From: Chaetomium olivaceum
Taxonomy: Eukaryota > Ascomycota > Sordariomycetes > Sordariales > Chaetomiaceae
DNA length: 64,000 nt
Assembly (NCBI GenBank): GCA_039881045.1
Contig: JAYWVB010000055.1
Coordinates: 124,001-188,000, forward strand
Reading direction: 5' to 3'
The position numbers and the translations under genes are program-made. Position 1 is the first letter of the stretch, and each line of letters starts with the position of its first letter. The notes beneath the pieces were generated by a model, which did no database searches, was not told the origin of the DNA, and saw only the letters and a list, made by a program, of their open reading frames with translations. Positions 37,001 through 47,216 of this stretch are shown here, piece after piece.

Positions 37001-37346
37001 TTATTACAGTGCGTGCAAGCTGGGAGCTTTCCATCGCACTTGATCTTTTTCTTCCGGCACATGTCGCATGCCTGGGAGCGTCCGGTCAGCATTTATGCCT
37101 GCCCTACGTCATCCGAGCATAGTGGCAACCCTTCCTACTCACCCTCGCGATCCTCCTCCTCTTGGCCTCGTTTGTGTCTTCCAACAATCCATGGTCCCCG
37201 AACATTTGCGCAGCGATCAGGTCAGGCGGCAATTGGGGCATTTGGAGCCCATGTTCGTTGTAGGCACCGAATATCTGGGGCGGCGGGTTCATGAGTGGTG
37301 GTGGCGGGATGGGCATCTGGAAGCCCGAATGCATATTGTGGTCCAT
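34090..37346 (-). CDS. Zn2Cys6 transcription factor with fungal-specific TF domain
   Basis: Nuclear regulator of 986 residues encoded by six exons: 37143-37346, 36944-37071, 36825-36889, 36437-36757, 35150-36386, 34090-35095. All five introns have GT..AG ends and the summed exons stay in one frame. The N-terminus is Pro-rich; the binuclear cluster is CDMCRKKKIKCDG...CTHCNNYKTEC, split from the preceding RRRIAR by an intron. It is followed by a linker and dimerisation segment (YIEGLENRLGRMEHLLRL). The middle-homology region is well kept (NCMFPLFHQPTFMHLVERQY, LSVQALLGMSLFMQGTPNPQ, GLHKRGTGFNLNPIEIEQRK, SGRPPAQDDDDMNVELP). The C-terminal third is Asn/Gly/Ser-rich with an activation-like segment LPMTLDWNWAEM. 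The regulon is unknown; this is a conserved single-copy type in Pezizomycotina. Confidence 0.9.
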
Positions 37347-40300
37347 GGCGAGAAGCGGTCGAAACTCGGTCGTTTCGGAATGGAATCTGAGGCTCGATGG
37401 GCGAGGGTTGAAGGGGAACCTCGACCCTATGAGAGTCAATGGGATCGGGCTATTTCGAGACGGTGGGGGTCCTGCTTGTGTAGCAGTGTAGCCGCTGACT
37501 GGAAGCTGCTATTATTACCGTCCACTCCGAGGACAGGATGCGCCGGAAGAACCGGGAATAGAGGCTGAGCAGCTGTGCAAAGAAAAGTGTTCAATGTCAG
37601 GACGCTTGGTTATCGCTAGGACATGCTGGACGTCACAGGATATCGTCTGGTTCCCACAGCGGTCGGTTCGTTGTAGTTCGTGGCAGAGTCGAGTTGTGGA
37701 TGTCTGGGCGATCCTTGGTGGTTGTTAGTGTGGAGAGACGGGAAGTCACCCCCCGGGAGCGGATGCAAGTGGCGAGGAATTTTAGAAGTAGCAAGTAGGT
37801 AGGGCTGACAGGCGGCCACGGGAATCTCAAGACGGCGAAGTTCAAGTTTGCCGTTGCATCCAGGATTGATCCCAACTTTTTGTTTATCACTGAATCCTAG
37901 GTCGACAGGGAGTTGCAAAGAAAAGAGACCAGACGAAGGCGGTTGATACGAGGAAAGTGCCCGTCGATGATGGGCAGTGCTTTGACGCGTCTTATGGCGG
38001 GGCCGTGGCCAATGGCCCACCAAATTCAATGCAGTCGAGGCCCCAGGAGACCAAGCCAGTGTGCCAGTGTGCCAGACAAAGCATGTGGGGAGCGGAAAAC
38101 CGTCCGAGCGCACGGACAACAGCCCAAAATCCAGGGTGTTTTCTCCCCTTAAAGTGCTTGGTAAGCCCTTCGAACGGAAGCAACCGAACGGACTCTGCCG
38201 ATGAGATATAGGTACCCTTCAAGGTTGAAGATCTGATGGCCACAGGTTTTGTGGCCAGGCATGCAATGTTCTACCTGGAATATTTTACAGCCAAAGCTTA
38301 AGGTAATTTCTGCGAGGCGCTATGGGCTCTCGATATCGGTATTTTACCTTAATTGGTTCCTTTGACTCAAGTTCATCAACCGAGCCTACTTCACCAGGCA
38401 CTTATGGAGGACCCTCCACAGCACCGCAAAACCCTAAATCTTGAAGACTGATCCCCGGAGCCAAACTCAGCGACACCTGAATCTGATGTTTGGGGACCAG
38501 TGTGCCTGACCCGGGCTCCGGCGTTTGGGAACGGCCAAGCCCGTGGCAGGGGTTCCAGCCTTGCTGCTTGCATCATCGGAGACAATGACTTGTTCCTCTC
38601 GGTCAATAACTCGAGTCCTGTCTCAAGGATCTAGCATGGGCTCACATCGGGCCGGGAGATGCTATGTCTCGCCCGCCGCTTGGCTCGAGACTCTTTAACG
38701 TGTGTGCATGGTTTCCGGTGGGATTCCAGGGTGCAGCTAGTCGATGTTTCCAGAACTCTTCATGCAAACGATTGCGGCCTCCAAGATTTCTATCATTGCC
38801 TTTGCTGCCATCTCATGTCCTGCACGTCTTTAGGGCCGCAGGTGGCCGGCCCCTGGCTTGTCCCAAGTGCAGGGGTTTGGTTGTGAGACAATCTTGAAAC
38901 AGACAGGGTAGGGTCGAAAGCAACCACGGCCCACCCCTCTGACGCCATCATGGAGAATGACAAATTCCATGGTCGTCGATACAATATCGCCGTGGTCCAT
39001 ATCCCACAAAAAAGGGGGAAGCCACGAAAGTGAATTGAAGAATGACGAAAATGAAAAAAGGAGAAAATACAGAAAAAGAACAAAGGAGGAAGCCGGCGTA
39101 GGGGAAAAAGCAAAGAGAAACAGAAAAACAAAGGGGAGTTGTCATCGATTATTAATCACAGGTTCAACAGGAAGCTGGGACTGATAGTTCTCACGCCGAA
39201 TTCCGTCGGTAACTAAAAGTTGTAGGTGTCATTTTGTCTCGAGCCTAAGATGAACCAGCACAGATAGCGGCTGGGAAGCACGGAAAGATATGAAAACGAA
39301 CTGCCAAGATTGGTTAGTTAAAGAATAAGTTTATTTGAACCGATTGCGCCAATGAAAAACAGAAAGGGTTCCCGTTCCTACACGGGGCTACCACCATTCG
39401 GTTTTGGGCAAGGGGAAATGGGTGGTAAAAGATTATGTATTTGCAAGTGAAGCGGCCTACCAGTGATTTCAGATGCCGGCGAGGTAAAGAGTGGGAAAGG
39501 GACAGCAAGAGAACGGCATTTTCCAGCTTGGTCGTTTTTATCCCCCTTGCAGTTCAGCTTTATTGGGTGCATGATCAGAAGCTGTCAAGTCTCCTTTAAA
39601 GTAGGTAGGCTTGAACTCTTTGTAGTCAGGTCACCCATAAATTCAAATTCCTAATCTTGTGATTTAGATTTTGCAATTCCTTCAACTGCAAGTTCCTAAA
39701 TATGATTCACGAAATACTGGAAGTTATGCTGCCGGCGGTTGTTATATCCATTTCTAGCAACTCGGCTGACATCCAGACTGATACTCTGTGCCAAACCTGG
39801 GTCTAGTCCGTCAACATTGGAGAGGGTTATTCTGAGTTTCTGCCATCAAAGCCTCTCAGCATTATGTATAAATTATGCAGTCTAGAAGCCACCAGAAGGC
39901 ATCGAGTTGACTATTTTAACAGCTCTCGAAACTACTCTATCTACATCAAAAAGCGCCGTAGGGCGGTTGACACTTCTGTAATTGCCACACGGACACTATG
40001 ACCTTGGCAATAATATATGTTGCCTTGTATGTTGAACGTCGTAATATCCCCTACGAAGGTTTAACTAGCGATATATGGTTACTACACATGACTTCCTGCT
40101 GATACCTGGGCAGCGTCCGCCACATTCCCATACCCAAGTCATTTTCTGGAATGCGCCGGATATACTCGCTCGTGCCTTGCTTTACTGTGGGGTAGAGAAC
40201 TACATTTATTCTCCGCGTCTCTAAGCCACGCCCTTACGCCTCGCTTCACACCGAGTTTCAAGCCAATATTGAAAAGAGCGGCACAGACAAGCAGTCTTGG

Positions 40301-41299
40301 GTGGTTTGTATGAGGGCACGATGGGTTGAGTAATTGTTAGTTAGGAGCATTATAGTGCCGGCTGTTATGCTCAATAGTTACGTATCTGCTGTTCGGCCCG
40401 GTGTCCAACCGGCGTGGACTAGGGAGTTCTGGGCGAGAACAGCGTTCATGTGGAAGCTCTATTGAGCCGGGAAAACTTATCATGGTGGCTTGGACTTGAC
40501 TATAGGTTGGCACAGTTGTAACCTCCTCTTTGATAGGCAGAGGTCAATACAGATGAGAACGAGCGTACAATTTTAAATCCCAAAACAATGTAGGATACAA
40601 TTATAAACCTTTCTTACCCCAGCATCATGATAGACCAACATGACTTTTGGGTGTTGAGCTAGAATCAGGATTTGCATCTACTGGTCAACCCGTTCCCTTC
40701 ATTGTAAACTGTCATACTTAAATTACATCACTGCTTGCTCTTGTCTCCCTATACATTAGTCTTGTTAAACGTCATACCGGTTTCTGCGTTCGCTTAATCT
40801 ATCCATGTCGAACCCAGCTGCAAAGCTTCTTTGTTGTACCCACGTGCCGTCCCTGAAATGGACGGAGATCTTGCTCGTATGTGGTTAAGTGTTGGGCCAC
40901 GGCTAAATGCCGAACGGGGCTCCGGGTTAATATATTCTAGACCACGGCGAAAGCCGGCGGTTGCATGATATTTACCCATGAACAACCCGGGAGCTGGTCC
41001 GCACGCATGCGGCCTTGGCGTCAAGTACCCCAGACTTTCATGCTCCCATGATTTCGGGCGGATCCCCGAATGGTTGTTTTGAGACTTGATTCCGCTCCTT
41101 TGCCCCGAAGTACAACTCTTTCCCCACACCAGGCGGAGCAGCTAGATGAACGGGGACGTGTCCCGGGCTCGAGTTGCCTGATGGCAGGGTGATAAGCGGG
41201 TATGGCTGGAATTGCCCTGGACATATATAGTCGGGGTTGATGGGCTGTCTTCTTGCTTGCACGTACCCAGACTTCATCGGACTTCGGACACACGTCAAG
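37347..41299. other. Gene-poor 4 kb interval, AT-richer to the right
   Basis: No gene is supported. The left end is the Zn2Cys6 gene promoter. From about 39.0 to 41.0 kb the sequence is clearly richer in A and T than the rest of the window, with no ORF above about 65 codons on either strand. It could hold an old RIP-mutated repeat, but no recognisable transposon protein remains. The stretch 41100-41299 is the promoter and leader of the deacetylase gene, with a TATATA box at 41223-41228 about 75 bases before the start codon. Confidence 0.5.
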
Positions 41300-42169
41300 A
41301 TGCTCGCCGAAACTGTCATCGCCGGCCTCCTGCTGGCCTCCAGCGCGGTTGCCGCTCCGGCACCGAACCCGCTCGAGTTCATCAAGCGGGCTCCAAGCCC
41401 GGGAGTGGTCATCCAGAAGTGCAGCAACCCCGGGATGCTCGCCCTTGCGTATGATGATGGCCCGTACCAGTACACTTCCGAACTGGTGGACATTCTTGAC
41501 GCTGCCGGTGCCAAGGCCACCTTTTTCTGGACCGGTACACTCTACGGGTGCATCTACAACCAGGCCGCCGCTGTCAAGAAGACCTTCGCTTCGGGCCACC
41601 AGATTGCCTCTCACACATGGTGAGCTGCCTTGCTTATGTTTGATTTCCCCTCGTACACCCACTCACACAGAACAGGACCCACGGCCACATGAGCGGCATG
41701 AGCGCGCAACAGGTCCGCACCGAGATGACCAAGCTTGAGGACGCCATGGTCAACCTGATCGGCAAGAAGCCGGCCTACGTGCGCCCCCCTTACCTTGAGA
41801 CGGGCGGCCAGTTCCTGCCGACCATGAGCTCCATGGGCTACAAGGTCATCACCAACGACGTCGACTCTGGTGACTGGAACAACCAGTCGCCGCAGCAGAG
41901 CCAGCAGGCCTTCCAGCGCGCCGGTACCAGCGGCAACGGCCACATTTCCCTCATGCACGAGACCTACGCCGGAACCGTCCGCACGCTCACCCCGTGGTTG
42001 ATCAACTGGGCAAAGCAGAACAACCTCAAGCTGGTTACTGTTGGTGAGTTGCACTAGGTGCTGTTTTGGCGAAGAAATATGCTGACCTTTCACAGCCGAA
42101 TGCCTCGGTGATGCCAACGGCGCGTACCAGTCCGGAACCTTTACACCCAACGGCCAGAACTCCTGTTAA
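41300..42169 (+). CDS. Secreted polysaccharide (chitin) deacetylase, CE4
   Basis: Secreted 253-residue carbohydrate esterase family 4 enzyme; known members remove acetyl groups from chitin, chitooligomers or xylan. Exons: 41300..41619, 41676..42043, 42096..42169, with canonical introns. The signal peptide is MLAETVIAGLLLASSAVA, followed by a short propeptide ending in a KR site (EFIKR). NodB motifs are present: motif 1 ALAYDDGP (two Asp), motif 2 SHTWTHGHM (metal-binding His pair) created across the first intron, motif 3 RPPYLE, motif 4 DVDSGDW, motif 5 SLMHE. The last exon adds ECLGDANGAY...NGQNSC. There is no chitin-binding domain, so this is a minimal single-domain form. An upstream in-frame ATG at 41237 would spoil the signal peptide. 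Confidence 0.93.
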
Positions 42170-42384
42170 ATGGAGGATGGGGTGTAGTAAGACGAGGTGA
42201 TCGACGAAGGTTGATGCCGTGGAATGAGCAGTACGAAAACACGTATATAGTACCTGGTTTTAGTACATAAATCAATCCAAGCAGACTACAAGCTTTACAT
42301 CTTGTATCGGTGATATTTCGTTATGAAACGAAGGGCCATTCCCCCGGGTTAGCTAACTACCTACCTTGCTACAACATACATTGA

Positions 42385-43837
42385 CTACCCTTGAATCAGA
42401 GCGAGCAGTTCTCTCTTGACAACTTCCAGCGGGTTTCCCTTGGCCACTTCAACCGCTAACTCTTTGACTCTATCGTGGTACTTGCTTCCACCATCCAAAA
42501 CTCGATCAACAGCCGAAGCAACCGCTGAAGGAGACGGCCTGCCAGTGCGCAGGTTTATGCCGACGCCGGTCCACTCAACACGAGCAGCCACCTCGCACTT
42601 GTCCTCGGTAAGGCCTGCCGCCACCATCGGGACGCCGTTGACGACGCAGTGCATGAAGCCACCATAACCGGCGTTGAACACCATGACATCCGCGTATGAC
42701 AGGAGCGAGTCATACGGAAAGAAGTCGACCACATGGATGTTGTCCAAGCTGACTCCCTCTTCAGGTGCAGGGAGAAGGCCAGGCGGGATCTCCAGTCCCT
42801 GTTTCCCCCAGAAGCGCAACGACCAACACATCCTTTCTCCCAGCCAATGCCTTGATGGTCGGGGCTAGTAGCATGCTATAGTCCCTGGCCAATGTGCCCT
42901 GCGAGACCACCACGATTTTCGGTCTAGTCGAACTCTCAACCACCTCCCGTTTCCACCACTCTGGAAACACAAACCACGGCGGCACCACCTTACTCGGCAG
43001 CAAGCATCCCGCAAACTTGACATGGGCCGGCAGGTCCGGCCGGGGGTACTCCAGCGCCGGATGACACAGCTGCAGCGTGGTATCATGCGCCGTGACACTC
43101 AGATTAATCATCCACTCATCCGGCACCTCCACCCCGCCCGCCTCCCTAATCCTCTCCCTAAACCCATCATACGCCTCCCTCACCACATACTGATACAACC
43201 ACTCCCTCAACAACCCATCCCTCTCCACCACACGCTCCCCCTCCCCCGGCAACAACCCCAACGGAAACGGCGGCACGCCCTTCCCATCCAACATCAACGG
43301 CGTGACATTCACCCCCAGACTCCTCGGCATCGCCTCCCCCTCTCCCCACCCCTTAGGCCTCTCCGCCCCCCACTTCCACGGCAAATAGCCAAACCACATG
43401 GTCTCGCACAGCACGAGCACCTCCCTCGCGCTGCCCTCCGCCGCCACCCCGTTCTTCACGCTCTCCAACGCCCGGCGCGTACTCTGCACCTGGCCCGCCA
43501 CCTGGCCCACGAAGAAGGTCCGAAAGTCCTGCACCATTCTTGGCAGCCCCTCCGCATACCGCGCCCGCTCGGCGCCCCACTGCCGGTAGGGCCCGTGCTC
43601 GAGCGTGAGGGCGTCACAGACGGGCAGGAAGGCTGCGCCCGAGGCTTCGATGAGGGCGCGGTGCTGGGGCGCGCCGAGGAAGGTGACCGGGTAGTGGTGG
43701 GCGGTCAGGTGGCGGGCGATGGCGGTGAGGGGGAGGACGTGGCCGGGGGCGGTGGAGGTGGTGCAGAGGATGAGGATTGCCGGGAGGGGTTTTGTGGCCC
43801 CGGTGGTGGTGATGGGAGAGGGGCTGGTGGTGGACAT
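42385..43837 (-). CDS. UDP-glycosyltransferase-like protein (frame break)
   Basis: GT1-type (MGT-like) glycosyltransferase of about 480 residues, likely acting on small hydrophobic acceptors in the cytosol; donor and acceptor are unknown. The N-terminal Rossmann half begins ILILCTTSTAPGHVLPLTAI, with the glycine-free H of the usual GHV motif. The middle shows VVVSQGTLARDYSMLL (the SxG/T start of the nucleotide-binding half). The C-terminal donor site is NAGYGGFMHCVVNGVPMVAA, a variant of the HGG...E/N...GVP signature. The frame changes at a run of five Cs (plus strand 42805-42809): four would join VLVVALLG directly to KQGLEIPPGLLP. As written, the upstream frame stops after WPSPCT, so the sequenced allele would make only ~358 residues without the donor-binding helix. 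Confidence 0.82.
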
Positions 43838-44559
43838 GGTGATGGCTGGGTTGGGTGGTGGTGTTGTTGAGGTGGAGTGTTGTGAAGAGGTTTGGGTTAC
43901 AGTATGGCGATGACGACTGTGTGTATTGTTTGAAGATCGTCGCTGGCATGGCGTGGCATGGCTTGGATCGGGGCGGACTTAGGAAAAGGGCTGTACCGCG
44001 GACGGGGATACAACGCAGGATGTCCGGAATGGGGTTTGGAGTGTTGCGATTCTTGGCTCCGGACTCCCCCGGGCGTGAGACCGGACATGCGACAGGCCGA
44101 TACAGCCCTTAAAGTTTGATAGGGATTATCTTGACTTATTGTTTAGCCGCCATGCCTTTTGCAGCGGGTTGGTGTGTCTTCTACGCTTTGGAATGTCTAG
44201 ATCCGGACTTCACGAACCATCTCTTTCAATGGTATGCCGAGATGAGAGTTCGGGACCGATAAATGTACCAAGAACCGAGTAGTAATGAGCCAAGCTGTTG
44301 TTATGATTGATTGCATCGGACAAAGTTACCTCTAACCTCAAGTCGTTTAATAATGCGAGGGTTGCCAGACTGTCTGACTCTGGGACCTGATGTGACGGAA
44401 CGGTGGTCAAGAAGTAGGTAGCGGATTAAAGATAGCCGGACCAAGAATTGAAAGCTGTTACCCAAACACAATATATCGAAAAAGTATATTTCTTGGACTC
44501 GCAAAATAAATAAAGGGGGTTATCATTACAAATGAGAAAAAAGGCAAAAACAAACGAAA
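43838..44559. other. Upstream region of the glycosyltransferase gene
   Basis: No protein gene. The left part is GT-rich and holds the glycosyltransferase promoter; the right part is AT-rich and leads to the tRNA gene. The A-rich plus-strand run near 44535 corresponds to an oligo-T tract just downstream of the tRNA on the minus strand, a plausible Pol III terminator. Confidence 0.5.
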
Positions 44560-44656
44560 CGACAACTACAAGATTCGAACTTGTGAGGGCGAACCCAACA
44601 GATGCCTCGAACGTGGAAATTCAAGTCTGTCGCCTTAACCACTCGGCCAAGTTGTC
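44560..44656 (-). tRNA. tRNA-Ser(UGA) with intron
   Basis: Reading the minus strand: acceptor GACAACT pairs with AGTTGTC near the 3' end, the A box is TGGCCGAGTGG, and the D arm has the class II GGTTAAGGC. The anticodon stem ACAGA/TCTGT encloses loop CT-TGA-AA. A 16-nt intron (44604-44619) lies after A37, the standard nuclear position. A long variable arm and the T arm GTTCGAATC follow. Class II shape plus the UGA anticodon gives serine. Confidence 0.92.
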
Positions 44657-44866
44657 ATTAAAAAGATATTGGTGAGATTCCGGCTTAAGAAGGTAGCCCG
44701 GGTTGGCGTGGCAGCAAAACACGGGTAACGGCATGGAACGAACAACATTTTCCTAAGCGTACAGGCAACCCGGTTTACAATTAGAACCAAGTAAGATTAG
44801 GTCAAATCCAAGGCCAAATACATAGCCCAACCCAAGTTCTCACAACCGAAGTACCCCAACCCAAGG

Positions 44867-46650
44867 CTAACCCGACATAGTACTCCACACCGCCGACGTC
44901 CCCCAATCCTCACCCGCCAACGAATCCATCGCCGCCTCCAACACCTTGGCATACTGCCTCCGGTACTGCACAGCCAGCCTCTGATTCCCCGTCCTCGGCG
45001 GCGGCAACTTGAACGGATCCTCCTCTTCCCTCTCCCGCCCATCCTCTTCATCCCCATCCTCTTCATCCCCATCCTCGTCATCCCCATCCTCTCCGCCCCC
45101 ACCACCCAACCCAAGCGCCATCAACAGCCCATAATCAAACTGCATCTTCCCGCCCAGCGCCGCCCTCACCGTCTCCACGACCCTGACCACCGAAGCGGGC
45201 GGTCTCGCCGCGGCCTCCGCCTCCTCCTCCGTCATCATCGCCATCGCCGCAGCCCCAGCCGCAGCCCCGACCCCAACCCCAACCTGCCCCATCTCCACCT
45301 CGCGCAGCCAGAGATCCGTCAACACCACCTGTTCGCGTGCGGTAAGCGTTGTTGCCAAGTCGGACAGCAGCGCGGGCTCGAAGTGCGCGAAGCAGGGGAG
45401 GAGCGAGAGACCCCTGCTGCTGCTGCTGCTGCTGCTGGCGTTGGTGATGATGTTACCGTAGTCGTCGTATGCGGCGATGACGGGCCACTGGTCGAAGGGG
45501 GGTTTGCGGGGGCGGGCCCAGCACACGACGGAGGAGGGGTGAGCGATGGGGCGGAGCGAGACGAGGAAGGTTTGCGGGAGGAGCGGGTTGTTGGTGTTGG
45601 TGTTGGTGTTGTGTTGTCGGGTGGGGATGAGCTGGCGTCCGGGCCGGGGTCTTGATTGGGTTTTGGGCCGGTGGCTGTCTGGCTGGGCCGGCGCGGGGTG
45701 CTTTTGCGTACGTGCACGTAGTCGTTGTGGAGGGTGGGGGTTGGGGGGAGGATGAAGCCGTAGCCGAGGAGGAGCTCGCTGTTGGTTTTGAGGCCGTAGT
45801 TGTTGAAGATTTGGGCGCCGGGGGCGTAGCGGTCCTGGCAAACGAGTGTGCAGGCGTCTGGGGGCGAGGTGGTGTCCCAGGCGTAGCGAGCGGTGGGGGA
45901 GTGATTGGCGATGTCGAGCAGTGGCTGGAGGATGGAGAAGTCGTCGAACTCGACACCTCCTGGCAAAAGGGTAGATATGTGCTGTTTTGTGGTGTCCGAT
46001 AGGATGAGCGAGGGGCGAAAGCTGCGGCTGGTGAAGATGCAGAAGGCCCATTTGTACATCAGGTTGGTGTACGCGGCGACGTCGGGGAAGTTCGCATTCT
46101 TCAGCAGCTTCCTTGCGTGCTTGAACTCGCCCTTGACGTTGTCCTGGATCTCCTGGACAGCGACATGGGCGTTGGTGCCCTCCAGATAGGCGATGTCATC
46201 CTCGGGCCAGAATGCCGGCAGAACCCAGGCGTTGATTTGGTCTGGGGAGGGCAGGGTTGCGAGGTACGGCCACCAGAACGAGTCCTTGCCCTTGAGGTAC
46301 TCCTTGATCAGAAAGAAGCGACCGAGGACATGGGGCGGGACCGACTGTATAAAGCCGGGAGGGAAGGCGCCAGTCGGCGAGTCCGATGAGGAATCGATGG
46401 CGGCATCATGGGCTGGTCGATGGTTGATGGGACCATCGACGAGGGCGTTCAAGTAGCTGAGGGTCGTTGCGACAGGGCAAGCAACCGCCCTAAAACCCGG
46501 CTGCAGCGTCTCGGTGGTTGACGGTTTGACGCGCAGGGAATATTTTGTGACATTATCGTTGTAGATCTCGAGAGACGGATGTAATTTTCCGCCGTGTTTC
46601 TCGGACCACTCAAGAAGAGAGTTGAAGCGGGTTTGTTCGGATGGCTTCAT
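44867..46650 (-). CDS. SET-domain protein lysine methyltransferase (LSMT/SETD3-like)
   Basis: Predicted 567-residue SAM-dependent methyltransferase of the Rubisco-LSMT/Rkm/SETD3 group; yeast members methylate ribosomal proteins and elongation factors. Exons: 45712..46650 and 44867..45631. The intron (80 nt, GTACGC donor, GCCAG acceptor) explains why two overlapping frames are needed. The SET core has LLDIANHS (the NH motif), QIFNNYGLKTNSELLLGYGF (catalytic Tyr region) and an insert between N-terminal SET pieces. The C-terminal part begins TFLVSLRPI and contains Ser and Gly runs and a repeated GDEED acidic tract encoded by CCCATCCTCTTCATC repeats near 45045-45090. It shares a 566-bp divergent promoter with the MFS gene at 47217. 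Confidence 0.85.
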
Positions 46651-47216
46651 CTTGAATTTGGACTAATTTGGAAGGAGGTTCGGGAATAGGAAGAGTGCAG
46701 CCGATGGGCGGCGGATTTTGTTGCTTGGAAAGATATTACAGATCTGGAGTCAACCCCACATTTCTCTCTGGTTTGCGTGGGAAACTGCCCCGGCTTGGCG
46801 ATACCGGCCCGATTCTTGGCTCGGCCCCATAGAATTAAGCGGAGCGGAGCCGGCGCCAGCCGAGAGAAATCTCTTGAGTTTCACAAGAGAGCTTTATTCT
46901 CAAGGCCGTGACTGGAAATAAAACACGGCTTTATTTTTAATAGCTTAAATCGAGACTCTCAAGTTATTCTTGATTTTTCTCTCTATTTTCCCCATTTACT
47001 TTGGAAGGGGATAAAGGGTTGTTTGTAGTGTACTGTGGAGATGCTCCTCGGCCAACTGCGGGTCTCCGGTCCCTGCCGATCCCAGGGATGACGTCTTGCT
47101 CGGTGGTGCCGAAGCAGGAGACGGTTCTCCACAACAACTTTCCTTAAATAAAAAGATCGCCTCTGTCTCACCTGCACGACATTCCTAAGGACCGCTCGAC
47201 ATGGACGACTCTCAAG
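46651..47216. other. Divergent promoter between SET gene and MFS gene
   Basis: 566 bases with no ORF of note; both genes start outward from it. It contains an AT-rich centre (TTTATTTTTAATAGCTTAAA near 46929) and a CT-rich leader just before 47217. It probably serves both genes. Confidence 0.55.

Noticed and set aside
45632..45711. Apparent frameshift in the SET-domain gene
   Set aside because: A canonical 80-nt intron (GTACGC...GCCAG) at phase 0 on both sides joins the two frames, so no base error is needed.
41300..46650. Possible secondary-metabolite or cell-wall gene cluster (deacetylase, glycosyltransferase, SET protein)
   Set aside because: Mixed orientation, no backbone enzyme or pathway regulator, and the SET protein is a housekeeping type; the adjacency looks incidental.
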